Source: Cellvibrionaceae bacterium
Lineage (GTDB): Bacteria > Pseudomonadota > Gammaproteobacteria > Pseudomonadales > Cellvibrionaceae
Length of the DNA: 49,700 bases
Assembly (NCBI GenBank): GCA_021151825.1
Contig: JAGKWQ010000019.1
Span: 1-49,700 of the forward strand
Direction of reading: 5' to 3'
Shown one piece after another: positions 9,344-17,891 of this stretch. Numbering within the stretch: the stretch's first letter is position 1; every line of letters starts with the position of its first letter. A program made the translations under genes and the position numbers. The notes beneath the pieces were generated by a model. The model did no database searches. It was not told where the DNA came from and saw only the letters and a list, made by a program, of their open reading frames with translations.

Positions 9344-10336
9344 TTAAGGAGTTATTTTGTTGGTCTGCAACCATTGCGCTGCAAGTTGGGTCCATATCGC
9401 GACCGGGTATCCCTTGGTATTGCGAATCGCAAAGCCGTGTTTCCCATCCTGAAAAATATGCAATTCGGCGGTTACTCCCGCCGCTTTTAGCGCATCGTAA
9501 AAACGTGTGCTATTGCGCGCATCTACCCGGTCATCATTATCGGCGCTCACCAAAAAACTGATGGGTGTTTTGCTATTAATTTGTTGGTCAGTAGGAAACT
9601 CATCATACAGCGCTTGCTTTTCTATCGGCTCTACTGGTTTTTGTTGTGGATTAATCAAGTGCTGGCGCGAATTACTGGAATGGGGGCCATAAGCCAGTAT
9701 TAAAAAATCCGGGCGCGCGCTTTCTGCGTCACTTTTATCAACCGGCGAATATACTTTTTTATCGTAATTAGTACCTAGTGTTGAAGCGAGATGCCCACCG
9801 GAGGATAGTCCCACTGCACCAATTTTGGCTGGATCCAATTTCCAGTTACGCGCGTTAGCTCGTACAAGTCGCAAGGCACGCTGTGCGTCCTGTAAGGGTA
9901 CGTATTTCCCAGCGCGGTGCCCTTCGCCCGGTAAACGATTTTTCAGTACAAATGCGGTAATACCAAGGCTGTTTAGCCAGCGTGCGATATCGGTTCCTTC
10001 CTTATCAATCACCAACGATGTATAGCCACCTCCAACGGTAATGATGGCAGCAGCACCATTTGATTGCTCTGGAATAAATGCGCGAATTGTAGGTGTCGCG
10101 ATTCCACTGAGGGTGCGTTGTGGATCATTTGGATCCTGGCTGCTGTCCACTGATTTTTCATGCAACGATATTGATTCTGAGCCAGGGGGTGTTTTTGGCC
10201 AAAGTGGATATTCATGTTTATTTTTCAGGCCAAACGCCAGCGCTTGGTTTGAAACGAGGCAATAAATAATGATCGCAGATAATAGAAAAATATGGCGGAA
10301 GTGACTAACCGGAATAATAGACATAGCTTTTCTCAT
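9344..10336 (-). CDS. Exported alpha/beta hydrolase (esterase-like)
   Basis: A 330-residue alpha/beta-hydrolase of the Aes/BD-FAE-like type often annotated as acetylxylan or feruloyl esterase. A signal peptide occupies residues 1-34. The oxyanion segment is VGGGYTSL near 101, the nucleophile elbow GLSSGG puts Ser178 in place, an acidic residue sits in ADNDDRVD (near 266-269) and His300 lies in DGKHGF, so the triad is complete. It probably deacylates a sugar or polysaccharide in the periplasm; the exact substrate cannot be told. Ribosome-site evidence is weak for both ATG 10336 and ATG 10324. It follows the TetR gene on the same strand at a distance of about 250 bases, with an inverted repeat between, so co-transcription is uncertain. 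Confidence 0.85.
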   Translation of the reverse strand: MRKAMSIIPVSHFRHIFLLSAIIIYCLVSNQALAFGLKNKHEYPLWPKTPPGSESISLHEKSVDSSQDPNDPQRTLSGIATPTIRAFIPEQSNGAAAIITVGGGYTSLVIDKEGTDIARWLNSLGITAFVLKNRLPGEGHRAGKYVPLQDAQRALRLVRANARNWKLDPAKIGAVGLSSGGHLASTLGTNYDKKVYSPVDKSDAESARPDFLILAYGPHSSNSRQHLINPQQKPVEPIEKQALYDEFPTDQQINSKTPISFLVSADNDDRVDARNSTRFYDALKAAGVTAELHIFQDGKHGFAIRNTKGYPVAIWTQLAAQWLQTNKITP

Positions 10337-10501
10337 GGAAAAATTTAAAGAGAACCGGATATCAATGCCATTGAGTGTAGATAATTGTTTTTCTTATGCT
10401 GCTGAAAAATCATCAGCAATTTGTATATCAGCAGGGAATATGCCAGGAGGAGTTGTTATAAACAGATGGTTGAATTGTAGCGAAAAATAAGTTTGCTTTA
10501 T

Positions 10502-10531
10502 AACCGGAACGAAGATAATCCCGGTTTTTTT
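10502..10531 (+). terminator. Weak terminator-like hairpin
   Basis: AACCGG (10502-10507) pairs with CCGGTT (10521-10526) and is followed by a T run to 10531 on the plus strand. No plus-strand gene precedes it, so it may instead separate the TetR gene and the esterase gene imperfectly on the minus strand. Its role is uncertain. Confidence 0.35.
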
Positions 10532-10583
10532 GAGGGTAACTATAGCGGGGTGCGCTAAATGGCCGATAACTAATGATGATAAA

Positions 10584-11195
10584 TTAATGCGTAGATGTTC
10601 GTAATGTATCAATGTATTCGTTTAATGTACCAAATAAATCAGTGAGTAATTGCGGCGCTTGCATGCATTTCGCCGCACCGATAATCCCCTGATAGCTTGC
10701 CATAATGAACATCGCAATTTTACCCGGGTTAATATCCTTGCGGACCAGCCCTTGCTGTTGTCCTTGTTCAAGCGCAGCAAAAATTGATCCATGAACAGTT
10801 TCCATAATTTTTTCCAACCGTTCATGGAAGCCTTTATCAATGGATGCCATTTCCTGGTTTAAATTGTTGAGTGGGCACCCTTTAAAATGAATTTCATTTT
10901 TATAAACATCGGCTTTCCATAAAAATAATTGTTGTATGGCCGTGAGTGGATTGGGATATTTTGAAGAAAATTCTGACCAATTTGCTTTTACATGTTCCAG
11001 TAAAATTTCATCGACGACGGCATAACCCAGTGCAAGTTTGTTGGGAAAGTGATGGTAGAGCGCACCTTTTGCCAACTGCGTTTTTTGCAATATGGTTTCG
11101 ATGCGCATCCCCTGATAGCCGTTTTCATAAATTTCTTCCTGGGCTGCTTCCAGAATTCGGGCGCGGGTATGTTCAGCATTGCGTTCAGTGGGCAT
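10584..11195 (-). CDS. TetR/AcrR family transcriptional regulator
   Basis: A 203-residue repressor-type regulator. The N-terminal TetR helix-turn-helix is clear: ARILEAAQEEIYENGYQGMR, then ILQKTQLAKGALYHHFPNK near residues 37-55. The C-terminal ligand domain contains KGCPLNNLNQEM, common in YcdC/AcrR-like regulators with a TetR_C type domain. The ATG at 11195 is preferred to an in-frame TTG at 11216. A perfect 8+2+8 palindrome about 100 bases upstream (11296-11313) is the obvious autoregulatory operator. The target genes are not obvious: the esterase gene lies downstream on the same strand and the VIT1-type gene diverges. The ligand is unknown. Confidence 0.88.
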   Translation of the reverse strand: MPTERNAEHTRARILEAAQEEIYENGYQGMRIETILQKTQLAKGALYHHFPNKLALGYAVVDEILLEHVKANWSEFSSKYPNPLTAIQQLFLWKADVYKNEIHFKGCPLNNLNQEMASIDKGFHERLEKIMETVHGSIFAALEQGQQQGLVRKDINPGKIAMFIMASYQGIIGAAKCMQAPQLLTDLFGTLNEYIDTLRTSTH

Positions 11196-11295
11196 GGTGT
11201 TCTCGTGAGCCAGCAAAAATATTTAGGCAGTCAATTATTATGGATAGTTGGATCATTGCTATAGGCAGCTGGAGCATTGATTTGATCAATTTTAA

Positions 11296-11313
11296 ACCGA
11301 CCAAATGGTCGGT
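11296..11313. promoter_or_regulatory. Palindromic operator for the TetR regulator
   Basis: ACCGACCA-AA-TGGTCGGT is a perfect inverted repeat of two 8-base half-sites. Its size, symmetry and place between the TetR gene (start 11195) and the divergent VIT1-type gene (start 11457) match TetR-family operators. Confidence 0.75.
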
Positions 11314-11456
11314 AAGCATTAGATATTAAGGCTATTTAGCTTGTCAATAACAACACATTGCACGAGATAATGGATCTGCTTCATCAAAATGCAACATTGC
11401 ATATCGCCGTATTGGTTATATCATTTACCGCAAGTAAATAGTCACGGGGAAACGCA

Positions 11457-12152
11457 ATGCCACATCGCCATCATGAACGTCATAGGTCCCAGCATTCAGG
11501 CTGGTTGCGCGCCGCAGTTTTGGGCGCGAACGACGGAGTTATTTCCACTGCAAGTTTGATGATGGGAATGGTAACGGCGGGTGCTTCAGGTTCTACGATT
11601 TTATTAAGTGGTGTCGCCGGTTTGGTCGCTGGGGCAATGAGTATGGCGGCAGGCGAATATGTATCGGTTCGCTCACAAGCTGATACTGAAGCGGCAGACC
11701 TTGCGCGAGAAACTCATGAACTTGAAACGAATCCGGGTGGAGAGCACCGCGAATTGGAAGAAATTTATATCGCACGTGGATTGGATCGCGAGCTCGCTCA
11801 TGAAGTCGCTAAACAATTAATGGCTCACGATGCGCTCGGTGCCCACGCGCGTGATGAATTAGGTATTACTGATATTTTCTCCGCACGCCCTTTGCAGGCT
11901 GCGCTTATTTCCGCGTTAACTTTTTCAGTCGGTGCATTTATTCCATTATTAGTAGTGCTCTTGCATCCCGCTGAATATCTTGCGTTTGCAATCTCATCGG
12001 TTTCATTAATTGCGCTGGCAGTACTTGGTGGATTAGCGGCGAAAGTAGGTGGTGCTAATAAGCTTGCGGGTGCTGCACGTGTAGGTTTTTGGGGCGCCGC
12101 CGCTATGGCATTAACGGCGGCGGCGGGGCATTTATTTGGTGTGGCGGTTTAA
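11457..12152 (+). CDS. VIT1/CCC1-family metal ion transporter
   Basis: The 231-residue membrane protein matches the VIT1/CCC1 vacuolar iron transporter family. TM1 carries the signature GANDGVISTASLMMG near residues 25-40; TM2 is LLSGVAGLVAGAMSMAAGEYVSV. A charged cytoplasmic helical region (about 80-140, Glu/His-rich) corresponds to the metal-binding domain, and three further TM helices follow. The N-terminus is His-rich (MPHRHHERHRSQH). Family members export Fe2+ or Mn2+ from the cytosol by proton exchange. The start has a GGGGA ribosome site. It diverges from the TetR gene, with the palindrome 144 bases upstream, so control by that regulator is possible but not shown. Confidence 0.9.
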   Translation: MPHRHHERHRSQHSGWLRAAVLGANDGVISTASLMMGMVTAGASGSTILLSGVAGLVAGAMSMAAGEYVSVRSQADTEAADLARETHELETNPGGEHRELEEIYIARGLDRELAHEVAKQLMAHDALGAHARDELGITDIFSARPLQAALISALTFSVGAFIPLLVVLLHPAEYLAFAISSVSLIALAVLGGLAAKVGGANKLAGAARVGFWGAAAMALTAAAGHLFGVAV

Positions 12153-12168
12153 TATTTTTTATCAACGT

Positions 12169-12861
12169 TTATTTATCAAAGATGTGCTCAATTACTTCAC
12201 TCATTGCACGATTAATCTGCGCAAAGCGTTGTGCATCGGCCAGCATAAAATCGGCGGGTTGGGTGTAGTGCGAGCCATCAATATCGTCTGCACAATGTTC
12301 AATTAATGCGGCTGCCGAGGTGGGAGTGGTTTCCAGGTGAAATTGGAAACCGTACACTTGATTATTAAAAACGTAAGCTTGATTTAAACAGCCTTCGCTG
12401 CGCGCGAGGTGCAGCGCACCGGGTGGAATGGCAAAGGTATCTCCATGCCAGTGAAAAACATCCGGATATTTCGCCAGAATTTGGGCAATAGGGTGAGCGC
12501 TGGCTTCGGGTAAAACTTGCAGCGGCAGCCAGCCAATTTCCTTATGGGCATTGCGTGTGACTTTACCGCCCAGCACATCGGCAATCAGTTGGGCTCCCAA
12601 ACAAATACCTAACACGATTTTCCCCGTGTTAATGGCGTCTTTGATCAGGATTTTTTCATCGGCCAGCCAGGGATAAATCGTCTCGTCATAAATTCCCATG
12701 GGGCCACCCATAACGATTAATGCATCAAAACTGTGCACATCCGGTGCTTTGTCACCGCGATACCAGTGGGTGGTACTGAGTGTGCAGGCGCGTGCAATAA
12801 AGTCATTAGCCATGCTGCCAACATCTTCAAAGGGGACATGCTGTAAGCTGTGGATACGCAT
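12169..12861 (-). CDS. Class I glutamine amidotransferase-like protein
   Basis: A 230-residue stand-alone GATase1 domain, GMP-synthase-like subgroup. The nucleophile elbow is GICLGAQLIA (Cys near residue 92), and the His/Glu of the triad lie in FQFHLE near residue 177. The ATG at 12861 is chosen because a perfect AAGGAG site lies 6-7 bases upstream; the frame stays open for another 119 codons upstream, but that stretch has no family similarity. Such proteins transfer glutamine amide nitrogen or hydrolyse gamma-glutamyl compounds; no synthetase partner is adjacent, so the substrate is unknown. It converges with the VIT1-type gene and diverges from rhlB. Confidence 0.87.
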   Translation of the reverse strand: MRIHSLQHVPFEDVGSMANDFIARACTLSTTHWYRGDKAPDVHSFDALIVMGGPMGIYDETIYPWLADEKILIKDAINTGKIVLGICLGAQLIADVLGGKVTRNAHKEIGWLPLQVLPEASAHPIAQILAKYPDVFHWHGDTFAIPPGALHLARSEGCLNQAYVFNNQVYGFQFHLETTPTSAAALIEHCADDIDGSHYTQPADFMLADAQRFAQINRAMSEVIEHIFDK

Positions 12862-12940
12862 AAAAAACTCCTTGAACCAGGCGAGTAGGTATAAGCAGGC
12901 ATCGATTATGCAGAAATCCAGCCAGTTTGGCTGTTTAATT

Positions 12941-12953
12941 CCGTAAGTTACGG
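12941..12953. promoter_or_regulatory. Small perfect palindrome between amidotransferase and rhlB genes
   Basis: CCGTAA-G-TTACGG lies in the divergent promoter region. It may be an operator or chance. A TATACT hexamer at 12986-12991 could be the -10 of rhlB, but no good -35 accompanies it. Confidence 0.3.
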
Positions 12954-13020
12954 TCGCAAGGCGGCGGATTGCCTGGGGATTCGTGTATACTTCGGCCATT
13001 ATTTGTGCGTTATAACTGTG

Positions 13021-14682
13021 GTGACGAGATTGATAGGCTTTTTTAAAAAACTGATGGGCTCCGGGACTGATAAGCCCGCTAAACAAGATACCCCTGTAAA
13101 AACATCCGAGAAATCGACCCATGAACATGGGGCGAATAGCAGAAAGCATCCGCGTGAACGCCATCAGGGGCAGGAGCGAAACCAAAGCCGGGATCATGCC
13201 CAGGGGCAGGATCGTCAAGGACAGGAACAGCAGCGGTCACGTAATAATCGCAACCAACGCGGTGCACAAAAAACCGAGCATACCGACAAAGCAGCAAGGA
13301 CCGAAAAGTCCGCGCAACCCAAGGCAGAAAAATCCCACTCACCCAAACGCCCTGCCAAAATAGATCATGGTCCCTGGGATATTTCCCAATTTCCAGTGGA
13401 AGAAGTAGAAGGTAAAACCCGCTTCCATGATTTCGATCTGGAGTTACCGTTAATGCGCGGTATCGCTGAGTTGGGTTTTAAGTATTGCTCCCCGATTCAA
13501 GCCCAATCATTACCCCATGCACTGCAAGGCAAAGATGTTGTTGGTAAAGCGCAAACCGGCACGGGAAAAACCGCTGCATTTTTGACGACAATTATCGATG
13601 ACCTGTTAAAAAATCCTATTGCTGAAAAACGTTATGCCGGCGAAGCGCGTGCATTGGTGATTGCACCAACGCGGGAATTGGTAATCCAAATTGCTGACGA
13701 TGCGAAAGCATTGTGCAAATTTACTGATTTAAAAATCCATACCCTTGTTGGTGGTATGGACTACACCAAACAGCAACGCCATTTACATGAAGACCTCGTT
13801 GATATTCTCGTTGCTACACCAGGCCGCTTGCTGGATTTTTGTGGCAACAAAGATGTGTATCTGGACCAATTGGAAATATTGGTTATCGACGAAGCGGATC
13901 GCATGCTCGATATGGGTTTTATTCCACAAGTGCGCCAAATTGTTCGTCAAACGCCAAAACGTGAAGATCGCCAGACATTATTTTTCTCCGCGACATTCAC
14001 TGATGATGTTCACAACCTTGTGCAGCAGTGGACTTACAAACCGGTTACTGTCGATATTGAACCTGAGTCAGTTGCCAATGCGCGCGTGGACCAGCATGTG
14101 TATCTGGTATCGACGGAAGAAAAATACACGCTGCTTTACAACCTGATTCAACAGGAACACGCCGAGAGCATGATTGTGTTTGCCAACCGCCGCGACGAGT
14201 GTCGTGACCTGCATGAAAAATTATTGCGTCATGGTATTAAAGCGGGTTTGCTCTCCGGTGAAATTACCCAGAATAAACGTGTGTCCACATTGGATGCATT
14301 TAAAAATGGTGACATCAAAGTATTGGTGGCTACCGATGTCGCGGGGCGCGGAATTCATATCAGTGGTATTAGCCACGTCGTGAATTTCACGTTGCCAGAA
14401 GAACCGGAAGATTATGTGCACCGTATTGGCCGTACTGGTCGAGCCGGTAAAACCGGAACGTCAATCAGTTTTGCGTGCGAAGATGATGCATTGCGTTTAG
14501 CACCTATTGAACAGTTGTTGGGCAAGCCTATTAAATGCGAGCAACCGCCCGAACCTTTATTACTGGCGCCGCCGGATTTGCCACCTGCGCCGCCGCGTTC
14601 GCGCAATAGCAATGAGCGTTACACCAATCGCTCAGTGGGTAATCGTCCCGGTGGTAATCGTAATCGTCGTCCACGCCACTGA
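13021..14682 (+). CDS. rhlB: ATP-dependent RNA helicase RhlB
   Basis: A DEAD-box helicase of about 553 residues with all core motifs: Q-motif region SPIQAQSLPHAL, Walker A AQTGTGKT (about 177-184), PTRELV, TPGRLLD, DEAD (about 290), SAT, and motif VI HRIGRTGRAG. The stretches ILVATPGRLLDF, DRMLDMGFIPQVRQI and ATDVAGRGIHISGISHV match pseudomonad RhlB closely. RhlB unwinds RNA, often with the RNA degradosome. Residues of about 15-118 are an unusually long Gln/Arg/Lys-rich disordered extension, and the tail is Arg/Asn-rich. The start is ambiguous: GTG 13021 is used, but GTG 13018, TTG 13030 (directly before IGFFKKLMG) and TTG 13003 are possible, and none has a clear ribosome site. Confidence 0.9.
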   Translation: MTRLIGFFKKLMGSGTDKPAKQDTPVKTSEKSTHEHGANSRKHPRERHQGQERNQSRDHAQGQDRQGQEQQRSRNNRNQRGAQKTEHTDKAARTEKSAQPKAEKSHSPKRPAKIDHGPWDISQFPVEEVEGKTRFHDFDLELPLMRGIAELGFKYCSPIQAQSLPHALQGKDVVGKAQTGTGKTAAFLTTIIDDLLKNPIAEKRYAGEARALVIAPTRELVIQIADDAKALCKFTDLKIHTLVGGMDYTKQQRHLHEDLVDILVATPGRLLDFCGNKDVYLDQLEILVIDEADRMLDMGFIPQVRQIVRQTPKREDRQTLFFSATFTDDVHNLVQQWTYKPVTVDIEPESVANARVDQHVYLVSTEEKYTLLYNLIQQEHAESMIVFANRRDECRDLHEKLLRHGIKAGLLSGEITQNKRVSTLDAFKNGDIKVLVATDVAGRGIHISGISHVVNFTLPEEPEDYVHRIGRTGRAGKTGTSISFACEDDALRLAPIEQLLGKPIKCEQPPEPLLLAPPDLPPAPPRSRNSNERYTNRSVGNRPGGNRNRRPRH

Positions 14683-14713
14683 TTATTTGTGCGTTAAGTA
14701 ATAAGTGAATTAA

Positions 14714-14740
14714 TTGCCCGGCACATGCCGGGCAAATTGT
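14714..14740 (+). terminator. Terminator of rhlB
   Basis: TTGCCCGGC (14714-14722) pairs perfectly with GCCGGGCAA (14727-14735) around a 4-base loop and is followed by a T-rich stretch. It lies 31 bases past the rhlB stop. Confidence 0.8.
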
Positions 14741-14756
14741 TTTTAACGGAATGTTT

Positions 14757-15635
14757 ATGTCTGCTGCTTCCCCGGCCAAATCCGCATTGCTCACATTGCA
14801 TCTCGGCGCTTTTATGATGGGCGCCACGGGTTTGTTTTCCAAAATTATTGAGTTGCCGGCGTGGGATATCACCGGTTATCGCACCTGGATTGCCGCGGTG
14901 GTGTTATTTATTTGGGTATGGTGGCGCGAGCGTAATATCGCTTTAAAAGCACCGCGCGATTATGGCCGTATGTTGATATTGGGTGCGTTGCTAGCGCTGC
15001 ATTGGGTTACGTTTTTTTATTCGATGCAAGTCGCCAATATTGCCGTGGGAATGATTTCGTTGTACGCCTATCCTGTCGTGACCGTATTTCTTGAACCCTG
15101 GATTAAACGTACGCAACTGGATTGGCGCGATGTAGTCAGCGGTGTTTTGGTATTGGTCGGGATTTATTGGTTGGTGCCGGAATTTGATGTGAGCAACAAT
15201 CTCACTGAAGGAGTAATTTGGGGGGTCATTTCTGCGCTTACCTTTGCGGTGCGCAATTTATTGTTGAGCTATTGGTTTAGCAATCAAACCGCAGCGCGTT
15301 CCATGAGTTACCAAGTGTTAATTGTGGCCTTGTTGATGACACCGGTTTTGTTGTTATCAAATCATCAGCCCACCGAAAAAGATTGGTGGTTATTAATTTG
15401 TTTGGGAATTGTTTTTACCGCCGTTACTCACACGTTACTTGGTTTTTCCTTGCGTTATCTAAAAGCGAAAACGGTGGGACTGGTGGCTTGCTTGCAGCCG
15501 GTGTACGCGGTGATGTATGAAATTTTTCTGTTGCATGAAATTCCTGCAACCAGCACTTTGATCGGTGGTGCCATTATTATGGGCGCTGCGATTTATGAAT
15601 CAGTGCGCGAGCATAAAAAATCCGGCTCCGCCTGA
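14757..15635 (+). CDS. EamA/DMT family transporter
   Basis: A 292-residue inner-membrane protein with about ten predicted hydrophobic helices in two EamA repeats (roughly residues 12-145 and 158-285). Typical features are LGAFMMGATGLFSKII near the start, HWVTFFYSMQVANIAVGMI in the first repeat and VACLQPVYAVMYEIFLLHE in the second. Members of this drug/metabolite transporter family export small metabolites or amino acids; the substrate is not predictable. ATG 14757 is preferred to ATG 14751 because GGA (14748-14750) sits at a workable distance only for the former. It is followed by the dioxygenase gene after 37 bases, probably on the same transcript. Confidence 0.88.
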   Translation: MSAASPAKSALLTLHLGAFMMGATGLFSKIIELPAWDITGYRTWIAAVVLFIWVWWRERNIALKAPRDYGRMLILGALLALHWVTFFYSMQVANIAVGMISLYAYPVVTVFLEPWIKRTQLDWRDVVSGVLVLVGIYWLVPEFDVSNNLTEGVIWGVISALTFAVRNLLLSYWFSNQTAARSMSYQVLIVALLMTPVLLLSNHQPTEKDWWLLICLGIVFTAVTHTLLGFSLRYLKAKTVGLVACLQPVYAVMYEIFLLHEIPATSTLIGGAIIMGAAIYESVREHKKSGSA

Positions 15636-15672
15636 TCTTGGCTAAACTCCTGTTAATTGCGGAGAAGAGATT

Positions 15673-16479
15673 ATGAGTAGCACATTAATGCCGGTAGTAT
15701 TTGTTCCTCATGGTGGCGGCCCTATGCCATTGCTGGGGGATGCCAGCCATCGCGAACTCACTGCATTTATGCAAAGCCTCGCACAGGATTTACCAACACC
15801 CAAAGCGATTCTGGTGATCAGTGCCCATTGGGAGGAATCGATTGCGCATGTATCCAGCGCGGCCAACCCTCCCATGCTTTTTGATTACTATGGTTTTCCG
15901 CCGGAAAGTTATGAGTTTCGTTATCCTGCACCGGGTCATCCACCATTGGCAGAAGCCATTGCGCAATTACTGCATGCGAATAATATTCCGGTAACCCTGG
16001 ATAGCCAGCGCGGTTATGATCACGGTACTTTTGTTCCCTTGTTGCTCAGCTATCCGCGTGCCGATATTCCGGTGGTTCAATTATCGTTGCTCGCCTCACT
16101 AGACCCCGCTGCCCATATTGCCCTTGGTAACGCCATAGCGCCGCTGCGCGAACAAGGTGTGTTGATTATCGGTTCGGGGATGTCATTCCATAATATGCGC
16201 GCGTTTTTCTCACCCAGCCCGACAGTAAAAACCAAAAGTGACAACTTCGATCAATGGCTCCTTGAGACCCTGACAGGTGACGCGCTGGATTATTCGCAGC
16301 GCGCAGAGCGATTAAAAAATTGGGCCAGCGCACCTGATGCGCGTTTTTGCCATCCACGCGAAGAACATTTGTTGCCATTGCATGTGTGCTTTGGTGCGGC
16401 AAAGGCGTCGCTCTCTGCGCAACATAATTTTGGCGGTTATCTGTTAGGGACCCGTGTGAGCGGATTCTGCTGGCAATAA
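15673..16479 (+). CDS. DODA-type extradiol ring-opening dioxygenase
   Basis: The 268-residue protein belongs to the LigB superfamily, DODA/YgiD branch (E. coli YgiD is about the same length). Metal-site His residues are visible in VPHGGGPMP (His13), SAHWE (about His51), DHGTFVPL (about His117) and SGMSFHN (about His173). Such enzymes cleave catechol-type rings, for example DOPA, using zinc or iron. The physiological substrate cannot be told. The ATG at 15673 has GGAG about 10 bases upstream. It lies behind the EamA transporter gene, which could move the substrate or product, but that is inference. Confidence 0.87.
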   Translation: MSSTLMPVVFVPHGGGPMPLLGDASHRELTAFMQSLAQDLPTPKAILVISAHWEESIAHVSSAANPPMLFDYYGFPPESYEFRYPAPGHPPLAEAIAQLLHANNIPVTLDSQRGYDHGTFVPLLLSYPRADIPVVQLSLLASLDPAAHIALGNAIAPLREQGVLIIGSGMSFHNMRAFFSPSPTVKTKSDNFDQWLLETLTGDALDYSQRAERLKNWASAPDARFCHPREEHLLPLHVCFGAAKASLSAQHNFGGYLLGTRVSGFCWQ

Positions 16480-16489
16480 TTTGTCGCCC

Positions 16490-16510
16490 TGCGCGGTTTT
16501 GGCGCATTTT
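16490..16510 (+). terminator. Probable terminator after the dioxygenase gene
   Basis: TGCGC (16490-16494) pairs with GCGCA (16502-16506), loop of 7, followed by TTTT. The stem is short, so confidence is moderate. Confidence 0.45.
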
Positions 16511-16580
16511 AGTAATTCTTGGCTACACTCAATGATTATTCGCAAGCAATTGCTAATGGAATGTTATTGAGAGTGTTCGA

Positions 16581-17837
16581 ATGAAAAAAATTCTAGTCGT
16601 TGAAGACAGTGAAATGGTGATGAAGGTATTGCGCCACCTGGTGCAATCCTCATCTCTGGCTTATGAAGCCGTATACGCAAATAGTCTCGCTCAGGCAACG
16701 ACTGCCTATGAGCAAAATCCGCAAGATTTTTTTGCGGCCCTGGTCGATTTGAATCTACCTGATGCAGCTAATGGCGAAGTAGTTGATTTCACCCTCAGCA
16801 AAAAAATTCCCACTATTGTACTAACCGGCAGCTACGACGAAAAACGTCGTGAGCAGCTATTCAACAAAGGTATCGTAGATTACGTTACCAAAGAAGGGCG
16901 CTATGCCTACAGCAAAGCGATCGGCATGATCAATCGCCTGGAAAAAAACCAGCATATTAAAGTGCTGGTGGTTGATGATTCTGATATGTCGCGCAAGCAT
17001 GTTGCCAATTTATTTAAACGGCATTTGTTTCAAGTGTTGGAAGCGGTTGATGGTGTGGATGCGATTAAAGTCCTGCTGGAAAATCAGGATATTAAATTGG
17101 TCATCACCGATTACAATATGCCGAAAATGGATGGCTTTGAATTGGTGCGCAACCTGCGTTACAAATATGACAAGACCGATTTGATTATGATTGGTGTGTC
17201 TGGCGAAAGCAGTGAGGCGTTATCCGCTAAATTTATCAAGCATGGTGCGAACGATTTTTTACGCAAGCCGTTTCATCCTGAAGAATTTTATTGCCGCATT
17301 ATCCACAATATCGAATCGCTTGAACTTATTGAGCAAATCACTTACAACGCCCAGCGTGATCACTTAACCGGGCTTTATCATCGCTCCTATTTTTTTAATG
17401 CGGCACGCGAGTTGTATCGTCAGGCGGTAGAGAAAATATCGCCTCTGTCTCTGGCGGTTATCAATATCGATAATTTTAGCCAGGTGAACGAGCAGCATGG
17501 TAATGCCTGGGGGGATGTTGCTTTGAAATGCATCGCCACCAGTTTGCAAAATATGCTGGGGCGATTTTTATTGGCGCGTGCTGACAGCGATGATTTTTTT
17601 GTGTTGATGCCGGGGTTGGATCATGAAAAAGCGGCATCCTTTCTTGCGAAGGTAAAACAATTATTGGCTGCAGAAAATTTCCACATAAATGGCACTGATA
17701 CCCATTTTTATTTTAGTGCTGGTATCTGCGATCAGTTACAACAAAGCCTGGATCAGCAATTGGCACAGGCCAATATCTATTTGCAGCGCGCAAAAGAAGC
17801 GGGCGGTAATATGATCGTCGATGATGGTGATGAATAA
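16581..17837 (+). CDS. REC-REC-GGDEF response regulator, degenerate cyclase domain
   Basis: The 418-residue protein has a first receiver domain (about 2-120, phospho-acceptor Asp56 in VDLNLPD), a second (about 126-245, Asp177 in ITDYNMPKMDG, Lys229 in RKPF) and a C-terminal GGDEF domain (about 258-415). The cyclase signature is degenerate: GGDEF is replaced by DSDDF at residues 335-339, the first Asp of the usual DxD metal site is Asn295 (NIDNF), and no RxxD inhibitory site is visible. It is therefore unlikely to make cyclic-di-GMP and may bind nucleotide or act through phosphorylation only. No sensor kinase is adjacent. ATG 16581 has a GAGAG site. It is followed by a strong terminator. Confidence 0.9.
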   Translation: MKKILVVEDSEMVMKVLRHLVQSSSLAYEAVYANSLAQATTAYEQNPQDFFAALVDLNLPDAANGEVVDFTLSKKIPTIVLTGSYDEKRREQLFNKGIVDYVTKEGRYAYSKAIGMINRLEKNQHIKVLVVDDSDMSRKHVANLFKRHLFQVLEAVDGVDAIKVLLENQDIKLVITDYNMPKMDGFELVRNLRYKYDKTDLIMIGVSGESSEALSAKFIKHGANDFLRKPFHPEEFYCRIIHNIESLELIEQITYNAQRDHLTGLYHRSYFFNAARELYRQAVEKISPLSLAVINIDNFSQVNEQHGNAWGDVALKCIATSLQNMLGRFLLARADSDDFFVLMPGLDHEKAASFLAKVKQLLAAENFHINGTDTHFYFSAGICDQLQQSLDQQLAQANIYLQRAKEAGGNMIVDDGDE

Positions 17838-17849
17838 CCATTGTTGCAG

Positions 17850-17875
17850 GGCGCGCGATTCATCGCGCCTTTTTT
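17850..17875 (+). terminator. Terminator of the REC-REC-GGDEF gene
   Basis: GGCGCG (17850-17855) pairs with CGCGCC (17864-17869), followed by six T (17870-17875). It lies between convergent genes. Confidence 0.8.
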
Positions 17876-17891
17876 CTGCCCAACCAAAAAA

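Noticed and set aside
12862..13218. Upstream extension of the amidotransferase frame by 119 codons
   Set aside because: The extension overlaps the rhlB start region in antisense, lacks family similarity, and a perfect AAGGAG precedes ATG 12861.
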